Source: JBDKGH01 sp039798265
GTDB taxonomy: Bacteria; Bacteroidota; Bacteroidia; Flavobacteriales_D; Sanyastnellaceae
Assembly (NCBI GenBank): GCA_039798265.1
Contig: JBDKGH010000103.1
Coordinates: 14,042-78,041 of the forward strand
DNA: 64,000 bases
Reading direction: 5' to 3'
The notes beneath the pieces are model-generated. The model made no database searches. It was not told the origin of the DNA and saw nothing but the letters and a program-made list of their open reading frames with translations. The position numbers and the translations under genes were made by a program. Position 1 is the first letter of the stretch. Every line of letters begins with the position of its first letter. Positions 33,492 through 41,970 of the stretch are shown here, in pieces.

Positions 33492-35785
33492 GATTTACTT
33501 TTTTCCTTGTTTGCTTTTTCGCAAGCCTATTTGCTGTTGCTCAACAAAGTCCGTATGCTTTTATCCCCTATCCACAAAAAGTCAATGTGCGCAATGAACA
33601 TTTTGAGCTGAATGCACAGGTAAAAATTCATTCCTCTGATGCTTGTATACAAGAAGCACAATACTTCATTGATTTCCTCAACGCGGCTACCCATCAATCA
33701 TTCCAACTCAGCGAAGAAGCGATTGACCCTACGAAGCCTTTCATTTTTTTCTCTAGCACCGAATATGAGGATGCACAAAAAAAGACGGAGAAAATCGATT
33801 TAGTGCTCCAGCAATCACTCAAAAAAGAAGAGGGCTATCAACTCACCATTGACCCTCGAGCTATCATTATCCAAAGTCAAACAAACGCAGGAATATTTTA
33901 CGGTATTCAAACGCTCATTCAAACATTACCTGCTTCGTGTTACAGCGGTGAAATGCGATTACCCTATTCTATTGTCAGCATGAACATCACCGATCAACCG
34001 CGTTTCGAACACCGAGGAATGTTGCTCGATTGCTGCAGACATTTTATGACTGTAGATTTTGTGAAACGGTACATTGACATCCTTGCTTCTTATAAAATGA
34101 ATGTTTTTCATTGGCACCTCACCGAAGATCAAGGTTGGAGAATAGAGATTAAAAAATATCCTTTGCTCACTGAAGTTGGTAGTAAACGTATAGAAGAAAA
34201 TGGAAGTATCCATGAAGGCTTTTATACCCAAGAGCAAATCAAGGAGGTAGTTGCTTATGCGGCTGCGCGGCACATCACTATCATTCCCGAAATTGAAATG
34301 CCTGGGCATAGCTCCGCCGCTATCGCGGCCTATCCCTTTTTGAGTTGCACGCAAGAAAAAATACCCGTAGAAAACGAATGGGGTGTATTTAAAGATATTT
34401 ATTGCGCAGGCAACGATAGCACCTTCAAATTTCTAGAAAACGTATTGGATGAAGTGTGCGCGCTTTTCCCTGGAAAATACATTCACATTGGTGGAGATGA
34501 GGCACCTAAGTTTAGATGGGAGCATTGTGATAAATGCCAACAGCGCATTCGTACGATGGGATTAAAAAATGAAGCTGAACTCCAAACCTACTTCATCGAA
34601 CGCATGGCCCAATATCTTGCTTCGAAAGGAAAAAAAATAGTCGGTTGGGATGAAATTATGGAAGGCGGTATTCCAGGAGATGCGATGATACAAAGTTGGA
34701 GAGGCATGGAACACGGCATTCACGCTGCAGAAAAGAAACACCGTGTAGTCATGTCACCTACCTCACACTGTTACTTCGATTATGGACTCGAAAGTACGGA
34801 CATGCGCGAAGTGTATTCGTTCAATCCTGCTGAAGGCATAACGGATGCCACTCAGCTCGGCTACATCGTGGGCGGCGAGTGTAATATGTGGACCGAGCAT
34901 GCCCCTCAGTTTTTGATTGATCAAAAAATGTTTCCTCGACTCCTCGCTTTTACAGAAGCACTATGGACTGCCGATCCTCATCGCGATTATGCTGTTTTTT
35001 CACAGCGATTTGATCAACATTTACCCCTACTCGAAGGAAAAAAAATAGAATATGGCTTGCCTGCTATCCCTATTGCATTTGCCGATAGTATTGGAAAAAA
35101 TAACCTTACCCTAGCCATTCTTCCACAATACAACAACATTACGTTTAAGTATTCCATCAATCCGCTTATTCACTCCAAAATAAGGCCCTTCGAAACGTAT
35201 GAAGCACCCCTTCAATTGCAGCCGGGAAATGACTACCACATCATCGTGTCGCCCTATTACCGCGGTAAAGCCATCGCTCAAACGTTTGACTATTCTGCTC
35301 AGGTGCATGCTGGGGTGTTTGGAAAAATAGAACTCGGTTTTATTCCGAGTCCTTATTATCCCGGAGAAAGTAGTGCTGCATTGATAGATGGTCGTATAGG
35401 AACCAATGACTTTAGAGATGGAGCTTGGCAAGCTGTTTCCGGACAAAACATGGAAGTGGTTATCGACCTTCAATCGGAACAAAAAGTAAGTGCGCTTTCC
35501 ACCCATTTCTTCCATTATGCCAATGCCTGGATCTTCCGACCTATGCAAGTAGCCTTTTATATTTCTAGCGATAAGATCAACTGGAAACTTGTGGATGAAA
35601 TTGAGCCGCTTATTCGCGAGGATGATAAGCGTATTGCCTCCACTCTATTCTATTCGGGGCCGATTAACAAAAGCTGTCGGTATATAAAAATGGTCGCATT
35701 CAATAATGGACCATGCCCAGCTTGGCATGATGCGCCCGGCGAACCGAGTTGGCTCTTCTGTGATGAGATTATTATTCATCCATAA
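33488..35785 (+). CDS. exported beta-N-acetylhexosaminidase, GH20
   Basis: A 765-residue enzyme that removes terminal GlcNAc/GalNAc, for example from chitobiose or glycans, by substrate-assisted catalysis. After a signal peptide (cleavage near SLFAVAQ), a GH20b N-terminal alpha/beta domain (about 22-165) precedes the TIM barrel (about 170-510). The catalytic pair D337-E338 is in HIGGDEAPK; HWHLTEDQGWRIEIKKYPLLT (208-228) and EIEMPGHSSAA (268-278) are family motifs. The C-terminal region includes a chitobiase-C-like segment and a discoidin/F5-8C-type carbohydrate-binding domain (about 620-760). It has no T9SS domain, so it is probably periplasmic. It is coupled to the DUF4359 gene by a 4-nt overlap. 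Confidence 0.94.
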   Translation: MRFTFFLVCFFASLFAVAQQSPYAFIPYPQKVNVRNEHFELNAQVKIHSSDACIQEAQYFIDFLNAATHQSFQLSEEAIDPTKPFIFFSSTEYEDAQKKTEKIDLVLQQSLKKEEGYQLTIDPRAIIIQSQTNAGIFYGIQTLIQTLPASCYSGEMRLPYSIVSMNITDQPRFEHRGMLLDCCRHFMTVDFVKRYIDILASYKMNVFHWHLTEDQGWRIEIKKYPLLTEVGSKRIEENGSIHEGFYTQEQIKEVVAYAAARHITIIPEIEMPGHSSAAIAAYPFLSCTQEKIPVENEWGVFKDIYCAGNDSTFKFLENVLDEVCALFPGKYIHIGGDEAPKFRWEHCDKCQQRIRTMGLKNEAELQTYFIERMAQYLASKGKKIVGWDEIMEGGIPGDAMIQSWRGMEHGIHAAEKKHRVVMSPTSHCYFDYGLESTDMREVYSFNPAEGITDATQLGYIVGGECNMWTEHAPQFLIDQKMFPRLLAFTEALWTADPHRDYAVFSQRFDQHLPLLEGKKIEYGLPAIPIAFADSIGKNNLTLAILPQYNNITFKYSINPLIHSKIRPFETYEAPLQLQPGNDYHIIVSPYYRGKAIAQTFDYSAQVHAGVFGKIELGFIPSPYYPGESSAALIDGRIGTNDFRDGAWQAVSGQNMEVVIDLQSEQKVSALSTHFFHYANAWIFRPMQVAFYISSDKINWKLVDEIEPLIREDDKRIASTLFYSGPINKSCRYIKMVAFNNGPCPAWHDAPGEPSWLFCDEIIIHP

Positions 35786-35792
35786 AAAAAAA

Positions 35793-35820
35793 GGGGTGTA
35801 TGCACATACACCCCTTTTTT
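35793..35820. terminator. bidirectional intrinsic terminator
   Basis: GGGGTGTAT / ATACACCCC with a 4-nt loop (35793-35814), flanked by A9 and T6, between the converging GH20 and AsmA genes. Confidence 0.9.
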
Positions 35821-35844
35821 AATTTATAATTTAGGAACGAATGT

Positions 35845-38700
35845 CTATTTGATCTTGCCTATTTGCTGATCACCTTTTGCATTGGCGTCTTGAATCATTT
35901 TGTCGCCTTTTGCTTCCGCATCCTTCACCAATTGATCTGCTTTTTTATCCGCCTCAGCCACGGCCTTTTTGTATTTATCATCTGCTTCTTTTCTAATCTT
36001 ATCCGCAGCCGCTTTCTTAGCGACCTTTTCTAATGGATTCTTAGCAGAGTCCTCTGTTTGTTTGGCCAATTTGTAGGCTTCATCTTTCGCTTTTTGCGCT
36101 AGCGTGCGGGCTTCCGCTTTTGCTTTTTCTGCTTGCTTCTTGGCTTCATTTACCAAACGTTCCTTTTCAGCGATGGCTTTTTCTAAGGCTTCATTTTTCA
36201 AATTCGTTGCCTGTTCTTTTACTTCTTCTTTTACGGCTTCTATCGCTTGTTCTTTTAAGCTGTTCACCGCATCGTCACCAAATGCTTTACTGGTAACGCC
36301 TACCTGAGGATCAGTCACCGTGCCGGTAATACGCGCAATCACATTTACTTTTTTACCAACGCTTAAGTTCACTCCCGTCTTTTTATTCAATTGACCGATA
36401 AATGAACTCGCTTGATTCACCACCGAACTTGGAAACTTCTCAAATGGCACATCCATTTCTACATTATAGTCGATCTTTTGATCAAGTGTGGTGTAGCCCG
36501 ATACTTTGGCCGGCATGCCATCGATGTTCACCGTAAACGGATCTACGTTTACCGCTCCGTCTTTAATCTTGAATGACACATTGATGTTACTCAAGGTCTG
36601 AGGCTGCTTTAATTTATCGAGGTTAATCTTATCCGCCAATTTCACCAATGGAGCAAAATCTTTGATCACAACACTTTTCGTTGAAAGACTTCCAAATCCA
36701 TTCACGGTTTGATTTATCGGAGTCATGTCCTTGGCGAGGTCGCACTTCATGTTCAATTTGGTCGAAAAACGTCCATTACAAGCCTTCGCGACAGGCGCCA
36801 TTTTTTCGATGGTCACAAATTCTTTCGCCGCTTTATTGATATCCATTTCTTTGATATCAAACAAGAAATCCATTTTTGGTTTTTCGATATTGCGAGCATC
36901 GTAATTACCCGTGGTAACCACCGTGCCTTCGAGCACATTCATAGAAAGATTCTTTAATGATGCAATGCGATCTTTCAATCCGATACCACCCACCACATTG
37001 GTCAACTCGGTAGTACCATAAATCATTTTTCCAAAATTGGCCATCAATGAAAAATCTACATTACCTGGCAACTCAATAGCAGACATGGCCGTATCTGAAG
37101 CTGGCGCATTGGTGGTTTCAGCTGTTTCAGTTTCTTCTTCTGTCATAAATTCATTCAAATCCATCAACCTTGAAGACACACTAAATGAACCCGTGAGCAA
37201 TGAATCTTGAAGGGCGTAGGCCAAATAATCGGTTATTTTACCTGCTGCTTGAATATCGCTCTTACCAATTTGTGCATCGAATTTGGTCAAATCCAAGAAA
37301 GCAGGAGTAAAACCTAAATTCATCTCGTGCACTTGAACATCATAAGGCAAGGAATCTGACTTGAAGAGTACATTTTTCACATTCAAATTACCATTGGCTT
37401 CAAACTCCTCATATCGCCCAGCATCTACGCTGCTTTTCTTACCTTTTAACTTAATATCCGCATCGATTTGGCCGTGTACTTCATCTCCTTTTTCTATAGG
37501 AATGAACTCTTTCACATTATCGAGATTCACTTTTGCCTTGCACATAAAGTCGATGGCAGGATCACTCTCTGGTGTCCTTACATGAAGCGTCATATCAACA
37601 GGATTTCCAGCCATTTCTAAGTGGAATCGATCCACATCAATGGTGGTTTTATCCATCACGTTCATATCCGCTTTGATGGCCGCTTTTACTTGGATATTAT
37701 CTACACTTTTCGGCAGATCAGGATACTTGAATCGTCCGTTTTCAACCAAAATATTCAAGCCTATTCCAGGCATACTGGTTTCATTATACGTTCCACGCAC
37801 ATAGCCATCGAGTCCCATTTTCCCTGTAGCATCCACACCTGAAATATCCTTAGCGAACTCAGCCGGAACCATCGATAACAGTTGACGGAAATCGGTTTTA
37901 GTGGCACCCCAAGTAATATCCATGTCAATGTTTTCTTCAGGCATGCTCACCCAGCCATCAGCCTTTAATTCTAGTTCATTGAGCTTAAGAACATTTTCTT
38001 TGAAGGTGAACTTCATGTTCTTCATATCCATTTCTAAGTCGGCTGTTAAATCTGTCTTGGCCTTGTTGGAATAAGTGATTCCATCAAACCAAAAAGTTCC
38101 TTCTGTCGCTGTCGTTTTTGTTGACAGAACAAAAAGATCATCCGTAAAATCTCCTGTACCACTATGATTCAAATCTTTGAAGCGCATTACCATAGGCATG
38201 CTTTTATCGTCATAGTTGAGGTAACTGTCCTTGATGTAGTATTCTTTCAACGACATTTTAAATGGGCTTGCAGAATCTGCAGGGGCTTCTTCTGTAGCAG
38301 AGCTATCCGGCTTTGCGATATCGTAGTTAGCGGTACCGTCTGCCAATATGCGCACATCGAAAGCGGCGTTTTCTATTCCTATTTTACGAATAACAACCTC
38401 GTCGCCAAATAAACTGCTGATATCAATAACCGTTTCAAGGCTTCCGATTTTAGCTAATTCAATACTATCAAAAGGGGCAATGTTTTTTACCGAAATATTT
38501 TCGATCGAAACACGAAGATTCGGGAAATTTCGAATCAACGATAGATCAACATCTTCAAAATTGACAATCGCATTGAGGTTTTCGTTGGCTGCAGTCTTTA
38601 CTGCTTCTTTGATTTTTCCGACGAAGAAAAACGGTAAGATGAGCAATAGAAGGAAAATAGCGAGAAGCGATAAACCAGTGTACTTGAGAATTTTTTTCAT
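35845..38700 (-). CDS. AsmA-family inner-membrane protein with coiled-coil tail
   Basis: A 951-residue protein of the AsmA superfamily, whose members form long grooved bridges thought to carry phospholipids between membranes. One N-terminal membrane helix (about 8-28) anchors it; the periplasmic part has the family's N-terminal segment (KEAVKTAANENLNAIVNFEDVDLSLIRNFPNLRVSIE, given here in parts: LNAIVNFEDVDLSL and FPNLRVSI) and the AsmA_2-like C-terminal region (GNVDFSLMANFGKMIYG, then NGFGSLSTKSVVI). The last ~150 residues are an Ala/Lys/Glu-rich coiled coil (KAKAEARTLAQKAKDEA), which is unusual for the core fold. I chose the start at 38698-38700 (MKKILKYTG); nine residues upstream would be unlike a signal anchor. 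Confidence 0.87.
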   Translation of the reverse strand: MKKILKYTGLSLLAIFLLLLILPFFFVGKIKEAVKTAANENLNAIVNFEDVDLSLIRNFPNLRVSIENISVKNIAPFDSIELAKIGSLETVIDISSLFGDEVVIRKIGIENAAFDVRILADGTANYDIAKPDSSATEEAPADSASPFKMSLKEYYIKDSYLNYDDKSMPMVMRFKDLNHSGTGDFTDDLFVLSTKTTATEGTFWFDGITYSNKAKTDLTADLEMDMKNMKFTFKENVLKLNELELKADGWVSMPEENIDMDITWGATKTDFRQLLSMVPAEFAKDISGVDATGKMGLDGYVRGTYNETSMPGIGLNILVENGRFKYPDLPKSVDNIQVKAAIKADMNVMDKTTIDVDRFHLEMAGNPVDMTLHVRTPESDPAIDFMCKAKVNLDNVKEFIPIEKGDEVHGQIDADIKLKGKKSSVDAGRYEEFEANGNLNVKNVLFKSDSLPYDVQVHEMNLGFTPAFLDLTKFDAQIGKSDIQAAGKITDYLAYALQDSLLTGSFSVSSRLMDLNEFMTEEETETAETTNAPASDTAMSAIELPGNVDFSLMANFGKMIYGTTELTNVVGGIGLKDRIASLKNLSMNVLEGTVVTTGNYDARNIEKPKMDFLFDIKEMDINKAAKEFVTIEKMAPVAKACNGRFSTKLNMKCDLAKDMTPINQTVNGFGSLSTKSVVIKDFAPLVKLADKINLDKLKQPQTLSNINVSFKIKDGAVNVDPFTVNIDGMPAKVSGYTTLDQKIDYNVEMDVPFEKFPSSVVNQASSFIGQLNKKTGVNLSVGKKVNVIARITGTVTDPQVGVTSKAFGDDAVNSLKEQAIEAVKEEVKEQATNLKNEALEKAIAEKERLVNEAKKQAEKAKAEARTLAQKAKDEAYKLAKQTEDSAKNPLEKVAKKAAADKIRKEADDKYKKAVAEADKKADQLVKDAEAKGDKMIQDANAKGDQQIGKIK

Positions 38701-38770
38701 GGTATTATTCAGAGTCGTGAGGTGCAAAAATCGTGGATTAACGGGGTTGAAAAACTATTTTATCATTATT

Positions 38771-39823
38771 TCACCAACGGTTACTTCGTTGTAATAGTAT
38801 TTGATCAAAAAGAGCAATGGCTGCCATGGATTCTACAATGGGGACCGCGCGTGGCAACACACATGGATCATGCCTTCCTTTTGCCTCAAGGCTAACTTCT
38901 TCGCCTGCGCTGTTGGTTGTTTGCTGTGGTTTACCAATCGTACTTACGGGTTTAAAACCTACTTTAAACCAGATGTCTTTCCCATTGGAAATTCCACCTT
39001 GAATACCACCATCGCGATTGGTTTCTTTTGAATCATTGTTTTCACTTCCCTTTCTCAAGGTGGCACTCAAGCCATCGCCCTGCTCATAAGACTTCACTGC
39101 ATTTATACTCATCATGGCATGAGCCAATACTGCATGCAGCTTGTCAAACACGGGCTCTCCTACTCCAGGAGGAACACCCAAAACCACGCAGGTAATGAGT
39201 CCGCCAACGCTATCTTTTTCATCCCTCACTTGTTCGATGAGTTTAATCATTCGTTCTGCTGTTGGGGCATGAGGGCATCGAACGGGGCTTTTTTCTGTCA
39301 GTGCTAAATCCAATTGAGTATAAGGAAGAGGCACGTGTACATCCTTTACACCACTCACGTATGCGTTGATCGCAATACCAAGTGTTCGAAGAGCCATTTT
39401 AGCAAAGGCTCCCGCAACCACACGAGCAGCGGTTTCGCGAGCACTGCTTCTTCCCCCACCGCGGTAATCTCGAAATCCAAATTTTGAGTCGTAGGTAAAA
39501 TCGGCATGTCCAGGACGATACACTTCTTTCAAATCGGTGTAATCATGCGAACGTTGATCTTTATTGCGAATGATAAAGCCAATAGGAGTGCCCGTTGATT
39601 TGCCTTCAAAAACTCCAGAAAGAATTTCAACCGCATCGGGCTCGTTTCGTGGAGTTACCAAATCACTTTGTCCTGGCCTGCGGCGATTCATTTCCGATTG
39701 CAAAAAATCGAGATCGATCGCTACCCCCGCTGGAAAACCGTCCATTACTCCACCAATTGCAATTCCATGCGATTCGCCGAAGGTGGTTACCCGAAAGAGA
39801 TTGCCAAATGTATTTGATGCCAT
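38771..39823 (-). CDS. aroC: chorismate synthase
   Basis: This FMN-dependent lyase forms chorismate from EPSP at the end of the shikimate pathway, in the cytosol. The 350-residue protein begins MASNTFGNLFRVTTFGESHG, the N-terminal AroC signature with the catalytic histidine H17-equivalent region (ESHGIAIGG); further motifs are RPGHADFTYDSKFGFRDYRGGGRSSARET and a C-terminal RHDPCVLPRAVPIVE, the second catalytic histidine. Length fits. It lies alone between AsmA and the beta-barrel candidate, all on the minus strand; a shared transcript with the upstream gene (36-nt gap) is possible. Confidence 0.96.
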   Translation of the reverse strand: MASNTFGNLFRVTTFGESHGIAIGGVMDGFPAGVAIDLDFLQSEMNRRRPGQSDLVTPRNEPDAVEILSGVFEGKSTGTPIGFIIRNKDQRSHDYTDLKEVYRPGHADFTYDSKFGFRDYRGGGRSSARETAARVVAGAFAKMALRTLGIAINAYVSGVKDVHVPLPYTQLDLALTEKSPVRCPHAPTAERMIKLIEQVRDEKDSVGGLITCVVLGVPPGVGEPVFDKLHAVLAHAMMSINAVKSYEQGDGLSATLRKGSENNDSKETNRDGGIQGGISNGKDIWFKVGFKPVSTIGKPQQTTNSAGEEVSLEAKGRHDPCVLPRAVPIVESMAAIALFDQILLQRSNRW

Positions 39824-39859
39824 AAGGCGAAGGTCGTAAAAAAAAGGCCTTACAAAATT

Positions 39860-40612
39860 CTAAAACCGATAGAATATAGACACATCAATTAACCTCCAAT
39901 TGAAATCAAAATTGGTGGCCCCGCGAGGAACATCTCGAAGAGGGGGAATGTTATAGGTATATTTTTGATATGGACTAACCATAAACTCCATCGACGATTG
40001 TGCTGTGAGCATCCAGTTTTCTCCCAAATCAACTCTCCATCCTAAGGTCAATCCCACACCCGCGAAATAGCTCACTCTTGTATAGTCTGCAGTTAAGTTT
40101 AATTGATTAACCCGAGAAAAATCGGGGCGAACTTCCGTAATTGTTGAGTCACGGTAATACAACGCATCGCCGCGCCTTTCGCGATCAATTCCTGCACCTA
40201 TGATAGCGTCAACTAAATAATATGGAGCCACCGCCTTTCGTGGGCTCGACCATTCCCATCCGGCTCGCAGTGATACTGCTTGGTTTCTATCCACTCTGTA
40301 ATCATAGGTAATGGTGGTATCATCCAAATTCGTAATGGTACTCAGTAAACCATCATCATAATCCACTTGCTTTTCATCATAGACTGCTGTAAGCCTGAAA
40401 TTTTTACCCTTACCCGTCTCACGGCGATAAGTAAGGTTAGCCCGAACATTCGAAGGCGATCCGCCCATAAAAACGATGAGCGGAGCTGTAACAATTGCAC
40501 CTAACGAATGATTAACGCGTAAGCTAGTATCTTGAGATGCCTCATAATATTGCGCATCTGCATTCAAAACAAGAAAAAGGGAAGCAAAACAGGCAATGGT
40601 TTTCTTGATCAT
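39860..40612 (-). CDS. exported beta-strand-rich protein, outer-membrane barrel candidate
   Basis: A 250-residue protein with a signal peptide (MIKKTIACFASLFLVLNADAQ). The rest shows alternating hydrophobic/polar residues, many aromatic positions next to glycines (AVSLRAGWEW, YFAGVGLTLGWRV) and a C-terminal phenylalanine (DVSIFYRF), the usual ending of outer-membrane beta-barrels recognised by BamA. No named family is recognised. It lies 36 nt upstream of aroC on the same strand and has its own start; an unrelated function is likely. Confidence 0.75.
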   Translation of the reverse strand: MIKKTIACFASLFLVLNADAQYYEASQDTSLRVNHSLGAIVTAPLIVFMGGSPSNVRANLTYRRETGKGKNFRLTAVYDEKQVDYDDGLLSTITNLDDTTITYDYRVDRNQAVSLRAGWEWSSPRKAVAPYYLVDAIIGAGIDRERRGDALYYRDSTITEVRPDFSRVNQLNLTADYTRVSYFAGVGLTLGWRVDLGENWMLTAQSSMEFMVSPYQKYTYNIPPLRDVPRGATNFDFNWRLIDVSIFYRF

Positions 40613-40683
40613 TATTTCAATGGTTTTGTGTTTTTAGTTCAGCCCTCCCCTTAACTTGCGGCATCAAAATTTATTGCCCCATT

Positions 40684-41925
40684 ATGGCAAAACTTTTAAT
40701 CAAAAACATCAAAGGTCTGCTTTGTGCATACGAGTCGGCGCCAGCAAAAGTAAGCGGTGAAGAGATGAAAAATCTTCCCCTTTTGGAGAATGCTTGGCTC
40801 GCGGTAGAAGATGGCATCATTGCCGATTTTGGCAGCATGGAAAGTTGGCCGGGAATTAGCGATTGGCGCGATTTAGAAATCATCGATGCCGATGGGCGTT
40901 ACATTCTTCCAGGCTATTGCGATTCGCATACACACATTGTGTATGCCGCTCCGCGTGCCGGTGAGTTTGTTGACCGGATCAATGGACTCACCTATGAGCA
41001 AATTGCCGCTCGTGGTGGTGGTATTCTTAACTCTGCCAAAGCTCTTCAAACGTGCAGTGAAGAGGATCTTTACCTCAGTGCATACAATCGGCTCGACGAA
41101 ATACTTAGCCAAGGAACAGTTGCTGTTGAAATAAAAAGTGGTTATGGACTCACGGTTGAGGCAGAACTCAAAATGCTTCGCGTTATTCGTCGACTAAAGG
41201 AAAATCACCCGATCACCATCAAAGCTACTTTACTGGGTGCGCATGCCATTCCCCTCGAATATAAAGGAAACGCCGATGCTTGGGTAGATGTGGTTATCAA
41301 CGAATTGATCCCCATTGCCGCAAAAGAAGGATTGGCTGACTTCTTCGATGTATTCTGTGAAACCAATTACTTCACTGTAGAACAAACCGAGCGCATGATG
41401 GTGGCTGCCCAAGCCCATGGATTAACCTCTAAAATTCATGTCAATCAATTTACTGCAATCGGAGGAGTGGCTGCTTGTGTAAAACACCAAGCACTTAGTG
41501 TTGATCATCTTGAAATTGTTACAGAGGAGGATATCCTTGCCTTAAAAAACTCCACTACCATGCCCGTGGCTCTGCCCGGTTGTTCGTTCTTTATTCAAAT
41601 ACCCTACACCCCCGCTCGACAGCTTATCCAAGCAGGTTTGCCACTGGCATTAGCCAGCGACTATAACCCGGGCTCTACTCCATCGGGCAACATGAATTTA
41701 GTCAACAGCATGGCCTGTATACACATGAAGATGACACCCGAAGAAGTTATTCATGCCTCTACATTAAATGGTGCATATGCCATGTCATTAGAGAAAACAC
41801 ACGGCAGTATTTCTCCTGGAAAAAAAGCCGATTTTTTAATGACCGTGCCTCTCCAAACGTGGTATGAACTCCCCTATTCCTTTGGTAGCAATAAGATAGA
41901 ACGTGTGTTCATTGACGGAAAATAA
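40684..41925 (+). CDS. hutI: imidazolonepropionase
   Basis: This zinc/iron amidohydrolase opens imidazolone-5-propionate to N-formimino-L-glutamate in histidine degradation. The 413-residue protein shows the metal motif SHTHIVYA (H82 and H84), the substrate-binding AGEFVDRINGLTYEQIAARGGGI, KIHVNQFTAIGG with a metal histidine, and LASDYNPGSTPSGNM with the catalytic aspartate. It is followed 45 nt later by ftcD, the next enzyme, on the same strand. hutH and hutU are not in this window and must be elsewhere. Confidence 0.96.
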   Translation: MAKLLIKNIKGLLCAYESAPAKVSGEEMKNLPLLENAWLAVEDGIIADFGSMESWPGISDWRDLEIIDADGRYILPGYCDSHTHIVYAAPRAGEFVDRINGLTYEQIAARGGGILNSAKALQTCSEEDLYLSAYNRLDEILSQGTVAVEIKSGYGLTVEAELKMLRVIRRLKENHPITIKATLLGAHAIPLEYKGNADAWVDVVINELIPIAAKEGLADFFDVFCETNYFTVEQTERMMVAAQAHGLTSKIHVNQFTAIGGVAACVKHQALSVDHLEIVTEEDILALKNSTTMPVALPGCSFFIQIPYTPARQLIQAGLPLALASDYNPGSTPSGNMNLVNSMACIHMKMTPEEVIHASTLNGAYAMSLEKTHGSISPGKKADFLMTVPLQTWYELPYSFGSNKIERVFIDGK

Positions 41926-41970
41926 AACAAAAAATCTTGCCCATATTTGCGGCTCCAAAACAAAGACTTC

